Positions 1 through 5,411 of a DNA stretch of 8,451 nt are shown here, piece by piece; position 1 is the first letter of the stretch; each line of letters begins with the position of its first letter. The stretch spans positions 1 through 8,451 of the forward strand of contig JAJDDH010000118.1 of NCBI GenBank assembly GCA_029260415.1, in the 5' to 3' direction. The translations under genes were made by a program, and so were the position numbers. The notes beneath the pieces were generated by a model. That model searched no databases and was not told the DNA's origin. It saw only the letters and a program-made list of their open reading frames with translations. The stretch is from Phycisphaerales bacterium (lineage in GTDB: Bacteria; Planctomycetota; Phycisphaerae; Phycisphaerales; UBA1924).

Positions 1-79
1 TGTCCGAGGCGAAGTACCGCTCCCGCATGAGCTCCTGGAAGGCGGCGACGGTGATTCCGGTGGGGTCGGTGCTGGTCAC
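1..79 (-). CDS. MazG-like nucleotide pyrophosphohydrolase, N-terminal fragment (cut by window edge)
   Basis: Reading the minus strand from a GTG at 79-77 gives 26 open codons that run off the window. The translated start contains ITVAAFQELMRERYFASD, at residues 9-26. This resembles the first helix of MazG-type nucleotide pyrophosphohydrolases, which typically open with a 'T-x-x-x-F-Q-x-L-I/M-R-x-x-Y-x-x-x-D' pattern. Enzymes of that family hydrolyse (d)NTPs to monophosphates using a metal-binding E-x-x-E/D site, which would lie outside this window. The ribosome binding site is weak, so the exact start is uncertain; the internal ATG at codon 18 would cut the conserved helix. The gene diverges from rpsL across about 150 bases. 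The identification rests on one short motif and could be wrong; that the stretch is coding is more secure than the family name. Confidence 0.5.
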   Translation of the reverse strand, partial: MTSTDPTGITVAAFQELMRERYFASD

Positions 80-121
80 GGGCGATGGTACGCCCGGGCG
101 GGGCGGGCGATCGGGCGGCGA

Positions 122-167
122 GGGGTTGGGGGGGCGGGGACGGGGCTTGTCCGGGCGGGGGAGGGGG
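122..167 (+). other. G-run tract, potential G-quadruplex over the rpsL promoter
   Basis: The plus strand carries G-runs at 122-125 (4), 128-134 (7), 136-139 (4) and 142-145 (4), separated by loops of only 2, 1 and 2 bases. Further runs follow at 153-155, 157-161 and 163-167. The first four runs fit a four-tetrad intramolecular quadruplex with very short loops. The tract ends directly before the proposed -35 hexamer and continues through the spacer, so it lies on the non-template strand for rpsL. The runs are seen directly; folding and function are inferred. Confidence 0.5.
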
Positions 168-174
168 CTAGTAT
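147..174 (+). promoter_or_regulatory. Candidate sigma-70-type promoter for rpsL-rpsG
   Basis: TTGTCC at 147-152 and TAGTAT at 169-174 are separated by 16 bases. Each box matches four of the six consensus bases, with TTG and TA..T kept. Transcription would start near 181, about 49 bases before the rpsL ATG, at the base of the hairpin at 180-200. The spacer is almost pure G, which is unusual. This is the only reasonable promoter-like pair in the MazG-like/rpsL divergent region. Confidence 0.45.
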
Positions 175-179
175 TGGGG

Positions 180-200
180 CCCTGCGGAGGAGCCGCAGGG
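180..200 (+). promoter_or_regulatory. Perfect hairpin in rpsL leader with a Shine-Dalgarno-like loop
   Basis: CCCTGCGG (180-187) pairs perfectly with CCGCAGGG (193-200), leaving the five-base loop AGGAG (188-192). If transcription starts near 181 as the upstream boxes predict, this stem sits at the very 5' end of the mRNA. The loop would present a Shine-Dalgarno-like sequence 8 bases before an ATG at 201. That ATG opens a 26-codon frame (201-281) overlapping the start of rpsL in another frame. A 5' stem could stabilise the transcript or tune translation. No T-run follows, so it is not a terminator. Confidence 0.5.
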
Positions 201-229
201 ATGGACCGCACCGAGAACCCGGAAGACCT

Positions 230-601
<372 letters not shown>

Positions 602-682
602 GACAATCAGGTTCGCGCGGGCGTGTGCCCGGGCGAGGCAAGTAATCCCGAGGCGCCAGCCGGCCCGCGGGGTGAACAGACG

Positions 683-698
683 GCCGTCAGTTGACGGC
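683..698 (+). promoter_or_regulatory. Hairpin in rpsL-rpsG intercistronic region
   Basis: GCCGTC (683-688) and GACGGC (693-698) form a six-pair stem with the tetraloop AGTT. It ends 10 bases before the rpsG ribosome binding site. A second small stem, CGGGC/GCCCG with a four-base loop, is at 618-631. In E. coli, S7 binds the S12-S7 intercistronic region to control its own translation. This position would suit a similar role, but no sequence match to the E. coli site is evident. Confidence 0.3.
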
Positions 699-708
699 GG
701 ATGAGCCG

Positions 709-714
709 AAGGAG
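709..714 (+). promoter_or_regulatory. Ribosome binding site of rpsG
   Basis: AAGGAG is a strong Shine-Dalgarno sequence 6 bases before the ATG at 721. It fixes the S7 start there and rules out the in-frame TTG at 691, which lies upstream of it and would add ten residues with no S7 similarity. Confidence 0.8.
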
Positions 715-720
715 CACATC

Positions 721-1218
721 ATGGCTGGACGAATCACCAACTCAGAAGCACAGCTCCGCCCTGACCCGAAGTTCAACGACAAGGTCCTGGCGAAGTTCAT
801 CAACTGCATGATGCAGGACGGCAAGAAGACCGCCGCCGAGCGGATCGTGTACAACGCGCTCGACGAGATCGACGTGAAGCTGGCCAAGGTCGGCGACGTC
901 GAGGAGAAGCCCAAGGACGGCATCGACGTGTTCCGGCGGGCGATCGCGAACGTGATCCCGTACGTCGAGGTGCGGTCCAAGCGTATCGGCGGCGCCAACT
1001 ACCAGGTGCCGCTGCCCGTCAAGCCCAACCGCCAGCAGTCGCTGGCGTTCCGCTGGATCATCCAGAGCGTGCGGAACGAGAAGGGTCGCCCGACGCACAT
1101 GAAGCTGGCGGACGAGCTGTTCGCGGCGAGCCGGGGTGAGGGCAAGGCGATGACGACGCGAGATCAGGTCCACCGGATGGCCGAGGCGAACAAGGCGTTC
1201 GCGCACTTCGCCCGCTAA
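721..1218 (+). CDS. rpsG: 30S ribosomal protein S7
   Basis: This 165-residue protein is S7, the primary binder of the 3' major domain of 16S rRNA, which nucleates assembly of the 30S head and lies near the E site. Family blocks are clear: LRPDPKFNDKVLAKFIN near the N-terminus, MQDGKKTAAERIVY, VEVRSKRIGGANYQVP in the middle, and the C-terminal VHRMAEANKAFAHFAR. Bacterial S7 is usually about 156 residues. The extra length is mainly a charged stretch of about nine residues around VGDVEEKPKDG, near positions 57-67, between the helices preceding the beta-arm. The ATG is fixed by AAGGAG 6 bases upstream. The gene ends the S12-S7 unit: a terminator follows within 30 bases, and no fusA or tuf comes after it. 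Confidence 0.99.
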   Translation: MAGRITNSEAQLRPDPKFNDKVLAKFINCMMQDGKKTAAERIVYNALDEIDVKLAKVGDVEEKPKDGIDVFRRAIANVIPYVEVRSKRIGGANYQVPLPVKPNRQQSLAFRWIIQSVRNEKGRPTHMKLADELFAASRGEGKAMTTRDQVHRMAEANKAFAHFAR

Positions 1219-1245
1219 GCGTTTCTCTCAACTGAATCACGAACG

Positions 1246-1279
1246 GGCGGGCTCCATACTGGGGCCCGCCTTTGTTATT
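1246..1279 (+). terminator. Intrinsic terminator of rpsL-rpsG
   Basis: GGCGGGCTCC (1246-1255) pairs with GGGGCCCGCC (1261-1270) across a five-base ATACT loop, with one T-G pair in the stem. The T-rich TTTGTTATT (1271-1279) follows. It lies 28 bases after the rpsG stop. On the opposite strand the stem is followed by mixed sequence rather than T, so it should act mainly on the plus-strand transcript. Its T-tract contains the stop codon of the convergent acetyltransferase gene. Confidence 0.9.
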
Positions 1280-1946
1280 CTGGGTTGCAGGGTTTGTGTG
1301 CGCCGGTGTCCCACTCATCGTGCATGACGCCCCAGCCCATGCGGTCGGTGACGCCGTGGTGGGGGACGAAGTAGTCGGCGCGCTGCGTGACCTCGGCGCG
1401 GAGGCCCAGCTTCTCGGGGACGCGGCTCGACGCCTTGTTGTCGCCCGAGCAGTAGATGCGGACGCGTTGGAGCCCGAGCCCGCCGCGGTCCTGCGGGGTG
1501 AGGAGTTTGGAGAGCCAGTGGGCGGTGGACTCGGTGCAGACGCCCTGGTTGCGCCGGTCGGCGCGGACCCAGTAGCCGATCTCGACGCTGGCGGTGTCGC
1601 GCCGGAGGTCGTGGAAGCCGGTCCCTCCGAGGAACTCGTCTGAGGTCTTGTCGAAGACGCCGACGCCCACGCCGTCGCTGGTGAAGGGCTTGCGGAGGCG
1701 CATGATCTGCTGCGAGACGTAGTTGATGGTTGACGCGATCTCGTGGTGCTCGGTCCGGGCCCAGGGCATCCAGGGCAGGAGCAAGTCGCGGCAGGCGTTG
1801 ACGGCCTCGAAGACCTGCGGCGCGTCGTCCAGCTCGTAGGGGCGGATGATCAGGCGGGGCGTCTCGACGCGGAGGTTGAGCGCGTCGGGCTCTTTCCAGG
1901 CAAAGCCGGCGTCGGGCTGGTGGGTCTCGCTGTGGCAGTGGGTCAT
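1275..1946 (-). CDS. GNAT-family N-acetyltransferase, RimJ/RimL type
   Basis: This 223-residue protein has the layout of the RimJ/RimL-like branch of the GNAT superfamily, which transfers acetyl from acetyl-CoA to amino groups. VETPRLIIRPYELDDAP near 27-43 is the usual first strand and helix. GGTGFHDL and IGYWV (123-127) are the central strands. RRNQGVCTES (131-140) is the acetyl-CoA pyrophosphate-binding R-x-x-Q-G-x motif. N170-x-x-S173 followed by V-P-E-K-L-G-L is the final helix region. The first 20 or so residues, before the domain, are not conserved-looking. No good Shine-Dalgarno precedes the ATG, so the start is the best available rather than certain. RimJ/RimL relatives acetylate ribosomal protein N-termini, and this one lies beside S12/S7 genes, but similar proteins act on many substrates. 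It is convergent with rpsG and divergent from the ThiF-like gene. Confidence 0.9.
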   Translation of the reverse strand: MTHCHSETHQPDAGFAWKEPDALNLRVETPRLIIRPYELDDAPQVFEAVNACRDLLLPWMPWARTEHHEIASTINYVSQQIMRLRKPFTSDGVGVGVFDKTSDEFLGGTGFHDLRRDTASVEIGYWVRADRRNQGVCTESTAHWLSKLLTPQDRGGLGLQRVRIYCSGDNKASSRVPEKLGLRAEVTQRADYFVPHHGVTDRMGWGVMHDEWDTGAHKPCNPE

Positions 1947-1981
1947 AAGCTGGTCTCGGACGGGTGAATGCTGGCTCGGGC

Positions 1982-1995
1982 TACGATCGGGCGTG
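1982..1995 (+). promoter_or_regulatory. Possible -10 box and leaderless GTG start for the ThiF-like gene
   Basis: TACGAT (1982-1987) lies 5 bases before the GTG at 1993, the best start for the E1-like protein. No Shine-Dalgarno sequence is seen before this GTG. That spacing is what a leaderless transcript starting at or next to the GTG would show. No convincing -35 is present, so the call is tentative. Confidence 0.25.
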
Positions 1996-3069
1996 GACCC
2001 GACCGACCCACTGTACCGGTATCACCGCCAGACGCTCCTTGCGGGTGTCGGCGAGGAGGGCCAGCGCCGCCTTGGCGGGGCTCACGCGATGGTGATCGGT
2101 ATGGGGGCGCTGGGGTGCCCGGTTGCGGACCTGCTGGCTCGCGCGGGCGTCGGGCGGTTGACGCTGGTGGACCGGGATCTGGTCGAGATGACGAATCTGC
2201 AGCGACAATCGCTGTACTGCGAGGACGACGCTCGCAGTGGGCGCCCGAAGGCGGAGGCGGCGCGCCGGCGCCTGGCGGCGGTGAACTCGTCGATCACGGT
2301 CGAGGCGGTGACCGCGGACCTTGAGCCCCGGTCGGCGGAGGCGGTGGTGCTCGACGGAGCGACGGGCAGGCCCGACGTGCTCATCGACGGGACGGACAAC
2401 TACGGGACGCGGTTCCTCGTCAACGACCTGAGCGTGAAGCACGCGATCCCGCTGGTGTACGGCGGGGCGATCAGCACGCGGGGCGTGAGCATGACCGTCC
2501 GATCGCCCGAGACGCCCTGCCTGCGGTGCGTGTTCGACCAGCCCGAGAGCGGCGCGGGCGAGACGTGCGACACGGTGGGGGTGCTGGGCCCGGTCGCGGC
2601 GATGATCGGGGCGTACCAGGCGAGCGAGGCGATGAAGATCCTGCTCGGGCGCATGGAGATGACGAGCGGGTCGCTGCTGTCGTTCGATCTGTGGTCGATG
2701 GAGCGGACGCGGCTGGATCTGAAGGACGCGCGCGACCCGGCGTGCCGGTGCTGCGGGGAGCGGGTGTTCGAGCATCTCGACGCGTCGCGCTCGGCGCGGA
2801 CGGTCTCGATGTGCGGGCAGGGATCGATGCAGGTCCGCCCGCCCGGGGGCGCTGGGGCGGTGGATCTTGCGGCGCTGGCCAGAGGATTGCAGAACCACGG
2901 ACGCTTTCTGCTCGAACAGTCGTGCGTGCGGGGCTCGCTGGACGCGGAGCGATCCGAGGATGGCGGGTGTGTGTGCCTGACGGTGTTCTCGGATGGGCGT
3001 GCGATTGTGGGCGGCGTGACCGATCCCCAGCGGGCGAGGGGTGTGTACGCTCGGTATGTCGGCGGGTGA
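1993..3069 (+). CDS. ThiF/MoeB-family E1-like adenylyltransferase with a C-terminal extension
   Basis: This 358-residue protein is an E1-like enzyme. Relatives (ThiF, MoeB, MoeZ) use ATP to adenylate the C-terminal glycine of a ubiquitin-like sulfur carrier for thiamine, molybdopterin or related sulfur transfer. Visible motifs, numbered from the GTG: YHRQ (10-13), the nucleotide loop G36-M-G-A-L-G41, D60/D62 with N68-x-x-R71-Q72, Lys86, D132-x-x-D135-N136, zinc ligands C176-x-x-C179 and C251-x-x-C254, and the conserved cysteine in TCDTVGVLGP at C192. MoeZ-type relatives carry a rhodanese domain after this core. Here residues about 265-358 form a different module containing CGQGSMQVRPP (274-284) and ending in a strand-like LTVFSDGRAIVGG. 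The GTG at 1993 begins just before the conserved YHRQ; longer frames would run back over the opposite-strand gene. No carrier protein gene is in the window. The two DinB genes follow on the same strand. Confidence 0.9.
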   Translation: MDPTDPLYRYHRQTLLAGVGEEGQRRLGGAHAMVIGMGALGCPVADLLARAGVGRLTLVDRDLVEMTNLQRQSLYCEDDARSGRPKAEAARRRLAAVNSSITVEAVTADLEPRSAEAVVLDGATGRPDVLIDGTDNYGTRFLVNDLSVKHAIPLVYGGAISTRGVSMTVRSPETPCLRCVFDQPESGAGETCDTVGVLGPVAAMIGAYQASEAMKILLGRMEMTSGSLLSFDLWSMERTRLDLKDARDPACRCCGERVFEHLDASRSARTVSMCGQGSMQVRPPGGAGAVDLAALARGLQNHGRFLLEQSCVRGSLDAERSEDGGCVCLTVFSDGRAIVGGVTDPQRARGVYARYVGG

Positions 3070-3101
3070 CCGGGGTGGTCTGACCGAGACGGAGCTGGTG
3101 G

Positions 3102-3659
3102 ATGGGCGAGATCGCAAGGATGCTCTGGGCCAACGCGGTTCGGACGCGAGAGATCGGGCTGTCGCTGGCGGAGGAGATCCCGCCCGAGCAGTTTGCGCGG
3201 TTGCCCCTGGGCGACGGGCAGCCCGTGTTCATGAGCCACCCGGCGTTCGTGTACGGGCACCTGACGCTGTACCCGGCGCGGGTGCTGAAGATGGCGGGGC
3301 TGGAGCCGAGCGGGGCGGCGGCGCCCTACTGGTTCGATGAAATATTCGCCCCGGGCGCCCTGTGCCAGGACGACCCGTTCGGGGAGATCTACCCGGAGAA
3401 GGAGCAGCTGATCGTGCAGTTCCGGGTGTCGTTCCGCCAGGCGGCGGAGTTGATCCGGGATGTGGACGACGAGCGGCTGTGCGAGATGCACACGATGAGC
3501 CCGGAGCTTGGGTCGACGATCCTGTCGCTGGGGGCCGCGGCGGACTATCTTCTGAACAACCACCCGATGTACCACCTGGGACAGGTCAGCGCCTGGAGGC
3601 GTTGCATGGGTCTCGGGTCGGCGGAGTGGACGACCGACGCGTTTCGCACGATGGGATAA
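3102..3659 (+). CDS. DinB-like four-helix metal-binding protein, first of tandem pair
   Basis: This 185-residue protein looks like a member of the DinB/YfiT-like (DinB_2) superfamily. That superfamily has a four-helix bundle with a three-histidine metal site and includes thiol transferases (BstA type), mycothiol-dependent enzymes and many uncharacterised proteins. The likely metal ligands are H53 in FVYGHL and the H154-x-x-x-H158 pair in LNNHPMYHLGQ; H46 is a further conserved histidine. The start is set by GGAG (3091-3094) 7 bases before the ATG. It begins 32 bases after the ThiF-like gene and is followed after 15 bases by a clear paralogue. The shared blocks are HPAF..GHL..YP.RV...AG.. and the C-terminal GQVSAWRR.MGLGSA, with the histidines at identical residue numbers. 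Compared with its partner it has an extra tail, EWTTDAFRTMG. Substrate is unknown. Confidence 0.8.
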   Translation: MGEIARMLWANAVRTREIGLSLAEEIPPEQFARLPLGDGQPVFMSHPAFVYGHLTLYPARVLKMAGLEPSGAAAPYWFDEIFAPGALCQDDPFGEIYPEKEQLIVQFRVSFRQAAELIRDVDDERLCEMHTMSPELGSTILSLGAAADYLLNNHPMYHLGQVSAWRRCMGLGSAEWTTDAFRTMG

Positions 3660-3674
3660 GAGGAGAGCATCTCG

Positions 3675-4202
3675 ATGGGACAGACGGCAGAGACGATCAC
3701 GGGGACCGCCGCGCGGGGCATCGGGCTGGCTGGAATGCTGCTCAAGGACGTAACGCCGGAGATGTTCGCGAGGCTGCCCGTTCAGGACGGCGCCCGGGTC
3801 ATGACGAACCACCCGGCGTTCGCGCTGGGGCACCTGAGCGTGTACCCGTCGCGGGTGTTCATCCTGGCGGGTCGCGACCCGGAGGAGGTCTCGCTGCCCG
3901 ATGAGCAGGAGGAGCTGTTCAAGATCGGCGCGGTGTGCGTGGACGATCCCGACGGCGCGATCTATCCGCCGATGGCGGAGGTTGTGCAGGGCTTTCAGAA
4001 CGGGTACGCGGCGGCGCTGCAGCTGGTCATGGGCCTGGACGACGAGACGCTGGGCGGCCCGCACCAGGGGGGCGAGGCATACCAGAAGATGTTCCCCACG
4101 CTGGGCGTGGCGACCAACTTCCTGCTCAACAGCCATCTGATGATGCACCTGGGGCAGGTCAGCGCGTGGCGCCGATTCATGGGGCTGGGCTCGGCGATGT
4201 AG
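3675..4202 (+). CDS. DinB-like four-helix metal-binding protein, second of tandem pair
   Basis: This 175-residue protein is a paralogue of the preceding gene. H46, H53, H154 and H158 fall at exactly the same positions, and the motifs FARLP, NHPAF, GHLSVYPSRV, CVDDPDGAIYP and GQVSAWRRFMGLGSA match its partner. This implies duplication with almost no net indels in the core. The middle (about 65-150) has diverged, notably a GGPHQGGEAYQKMFPTLG stretch replacing the partner's EMHTMSPELGSTILSLG, which may alter substrate selection. An AGGAG (3661-3665) lies 9 bases before the ATG. The stop is only 2 bases from the stop of the convergent hydrolase, with no terminator between. The family assignment is by motif; the reaction is unknown. 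Confidence 0.8.
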   Translation: MGQTAETITGTAARGIGLAGMLLKDVTPEMFARLPVQDGARVMTNHPAFALGHLSVYPSRVFILAGRDPEEVSLPDEQEELFKIGAVCVDDPDGAIYPPMAEVVQGFQNGYAAALQLVMGLDDETLGGPHQGGEAYQKMFPTLGVATNFLLNSHLMMHLGQVSAWRRFMGLGSAM

Positions 4203-4204
4203 AT

Positions 4205-4888
4205 CTACTGCGGGCGTACGAACGGGTTGGTCCGCTTCTCGCGCCCGATGGTGGTGGACGGGCCGTGCCCGGGGTAGACCGTGGTTTCGTCGGGCAGGTC
4301 GTACAGGCGCGTGCGGATGGAGTTGGCGAGGGTGTCGAAGTCGCAGCCCGGGAAGTCGGTGCGCCCGATGGAGCCGTTGAAGAGCGCGTCGCCCGCGAGC
4401 ACCTGGTTGGAGGCGTGGTGCACCAGGCTGACGCTCCCGGGCGAGTGCCCCGGCGTGTGGCGGACCTCCCAGGGTTCGTCGAGCAGATCGAGGGTCTCGT
4501 TGTCACGCAGCAGGCGCGAGGGGTCGGGCCCGGTCACGGGCATCCCGGAGAGTGCGCTGAGGTTGAGCATCGGGTCGCTGAGCCAGGCCTCTTCGGCGCT
4601 GTGGACCCAGATGGGAACCTCCGGGAACGCGGAGCGGGCCTGGAACAGCCCGGCGATGTGATCGATGTGGCAGTGCGTGAGCACAATGACCAGCGGCTCG
4701 AGCGACTCGGACTCGAGGTAATCCAGCAGCGGCTCGGGCTGCATGCCCAGGTCGGCGATCCAGCACGCCTCGCGTCCGCTGGGCGCCTCGTGGCCGGCGT
4801 CCGGGCGGCGGACGACGTAGCAGTTGGTCTGGTACCCCCCGAGCGGGAACGCGGTGATCTGCGGGGCGCTGGCGGGAGATTCGGGCAC
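4205..4888 (-). CDS. Metallo-beta-lactamase-fold hydrolase, glyoxalase-II-like
   Basis: This 227-residue protein has the complete metal set of the glyoxalase II-like branch of the metallo-beta-lactamase superfamily. It has T71-H72-x-H74-x-D76-H77 (THCHIDHIAG), H148 in HTPGHSPGS, D167 in AGDALF and H208 in VYPGHGPST. The GSIGRTDFPG segment at 172-181 and the final TNPFVRPQ are typical of the small bacterial enzymes annotated as hydroxyacylglutathione hydrolase-like or MBL-fold hydrolases. Such proteins usually hydrolyse thioesters, but some are persulfide dioxygenases or have other substrates, so no narrower name is given. The start is a GTG with GGAG 8 bases upstream (complement of 4897-4900). 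The gene is divergent from the cupin gene and convergent, tail to tail, with the second DinB gene. Confidence 0.92.
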   Translation of the reverse strand: MPESPASAPQITAFPLGGYQTNCYVVRRPDAGHEAPSGREACWIADLGMQPEPLLDYLESESLEPLVIVLTHCHIDHIAGLFQARSAFPEVPIWVHSAEEAWLSDPMLNLSALSGMPVTGPDPSRLLRDNETLDLLDEPWEVRHTPGHSPGSVSLVHHASNQVLAGDALFNGSIGRTDFPGCDFDTLANSIRTRLYDLPDETTVYPGHGPSTTIGREKRTNPFVRPQ

Positions 4889-4927
4889 GGTTTGGGCTCC
4901 GGCGGACAGGGCTGGGGGTTCAGCGGA

Positions 4928-4953
4928 TAAGATAGGGGGGCGGGCGGGCCCGC
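4928..4953 (+). promoter_or_regulatory. Possible -10 box and palindrome before the cupin gene
   Basis: TAAGAT (4928-4933) is a fair -10 box. The only -35 candidate is CGGACA (4903-4908) at a long 19-base spacing. Downstream, GCGGGCCCGC (4944-4953) is a perfect ten-base palindrome between the predicted start of transcription and the strong ribosome binding site, a possible operator. The hydrolase and cupin genes diverge here across 83 bases. Confidence 0.25.
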
Positions 4954-4971
4954 TCTCACGGAGGAGGACGC

Positions 4972-5349
4972 ATGGCGGTGGTCATCCGGAACATCGACGA
5001 GGCCGAGCGGACCGAGGTCATGATGGACGGCGTCAAGGGCGCGACCATGGCGATCATGGTCGGGCGGGACGACGGCGCCCCGAACTTCGCGGTCCGCCAG
5101 TTCGTGGTCGAGGCGGGGGGGCACACGCCCGAGCACCACCACGATTACGAGCACGAGGTGTTCATCATCTCGGGCGAGGGCGACATCCTGCTCGAGGGCG
5201 AGCGCCACGCGGTCCGGGGCGGGGACGTGATCTACGTGCCAGCGGACGAGGAGCACCAGTTCCGGGCGAGCGCGGGCGGACCCGGGCTGCGGTTTTTGTG
5301 CGCCGTGCCGGTGACGCGGAACTGCGGCGACCCGGTCCCCGCGAGCTGA
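4972..5349 (+). CDS. Small single-domain cupin protein
   Basis: This 125-residue protein is a single conserved-barrel cupin. Motif 1 is visible as G49-x5-H55-x-H57-x4-E62, in GHTPEHHHDYEHEVF. Motif 2 runs through GGDVIYVPADEEHQF with H95. Together they supply the usual three-histidine/one-glutamate metal site. Cupins this small serve as dioxygenases, isomerases, sugar or metabolite sensors, or have unknown roles, so no reaction can be assigned. The ribosome binding site GGAGGAGG (4960-4967) is one of the strongest in the window, suggesting good translation. It diverges from the hydrolase gene and is followed after 62 bases by the membrane protein gene on the same strand. Confidence 0.88.
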   Translation: MAVVIRNIDEAERTEVMMDGVKGATMAIMVGRDDGAPNFAVRQFVVEAGGHTPEHHHDYEHEVFIISGEGDILLEGERHAVRGGDVIYVPADEEHQFRASAGGPGLRFLCAVPVTRNCGDPVPAS

Positions 5350-5411
5350 CCATTCTCGAGACCGACCCCCACGAGGCGACGAGATGCCGACCAAGACACG
5401 CGGAGCAAGCC

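Noticed and set aside
691..720. TTG at 691 as the rpsG start
   Set aside because: It lies inside the hairpin and upstream of the AAGGAG that serves the ATG at 721; the added residues have no S7 similarity.
1246..1279. Bidirectional terminator also serving the acetyltransferase gene
   Set aside because: Read on the minus strand the stem is followed by mixed bases rather than a T-run, so termination in that direction is doubtful.
2400..4148. 582-codon minus-strand open frame, Arg/His/Pro-rich, crossing the ThiF and both DinB genes
   Set aside because: The composition is typical of the reverse complement of GC-rich coding DNA, it has no family motif, and it overlaps three recognised plus-strand genes.
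3935..4930. 331-codon plus-strand open frame over the metallo-hydrolase
   Set aside because: It is antisense to the hydrolase, which has all metal ligands, and overlaps the second DinB gene in another frame.
4824..5411. Upstream extension of the two-helix membrane protein
   Set aside because: The frame is open but overlaps the cupin gene in another frame; the ATG at 5412 has a good ribosome site and begins just before the first membrane helix.
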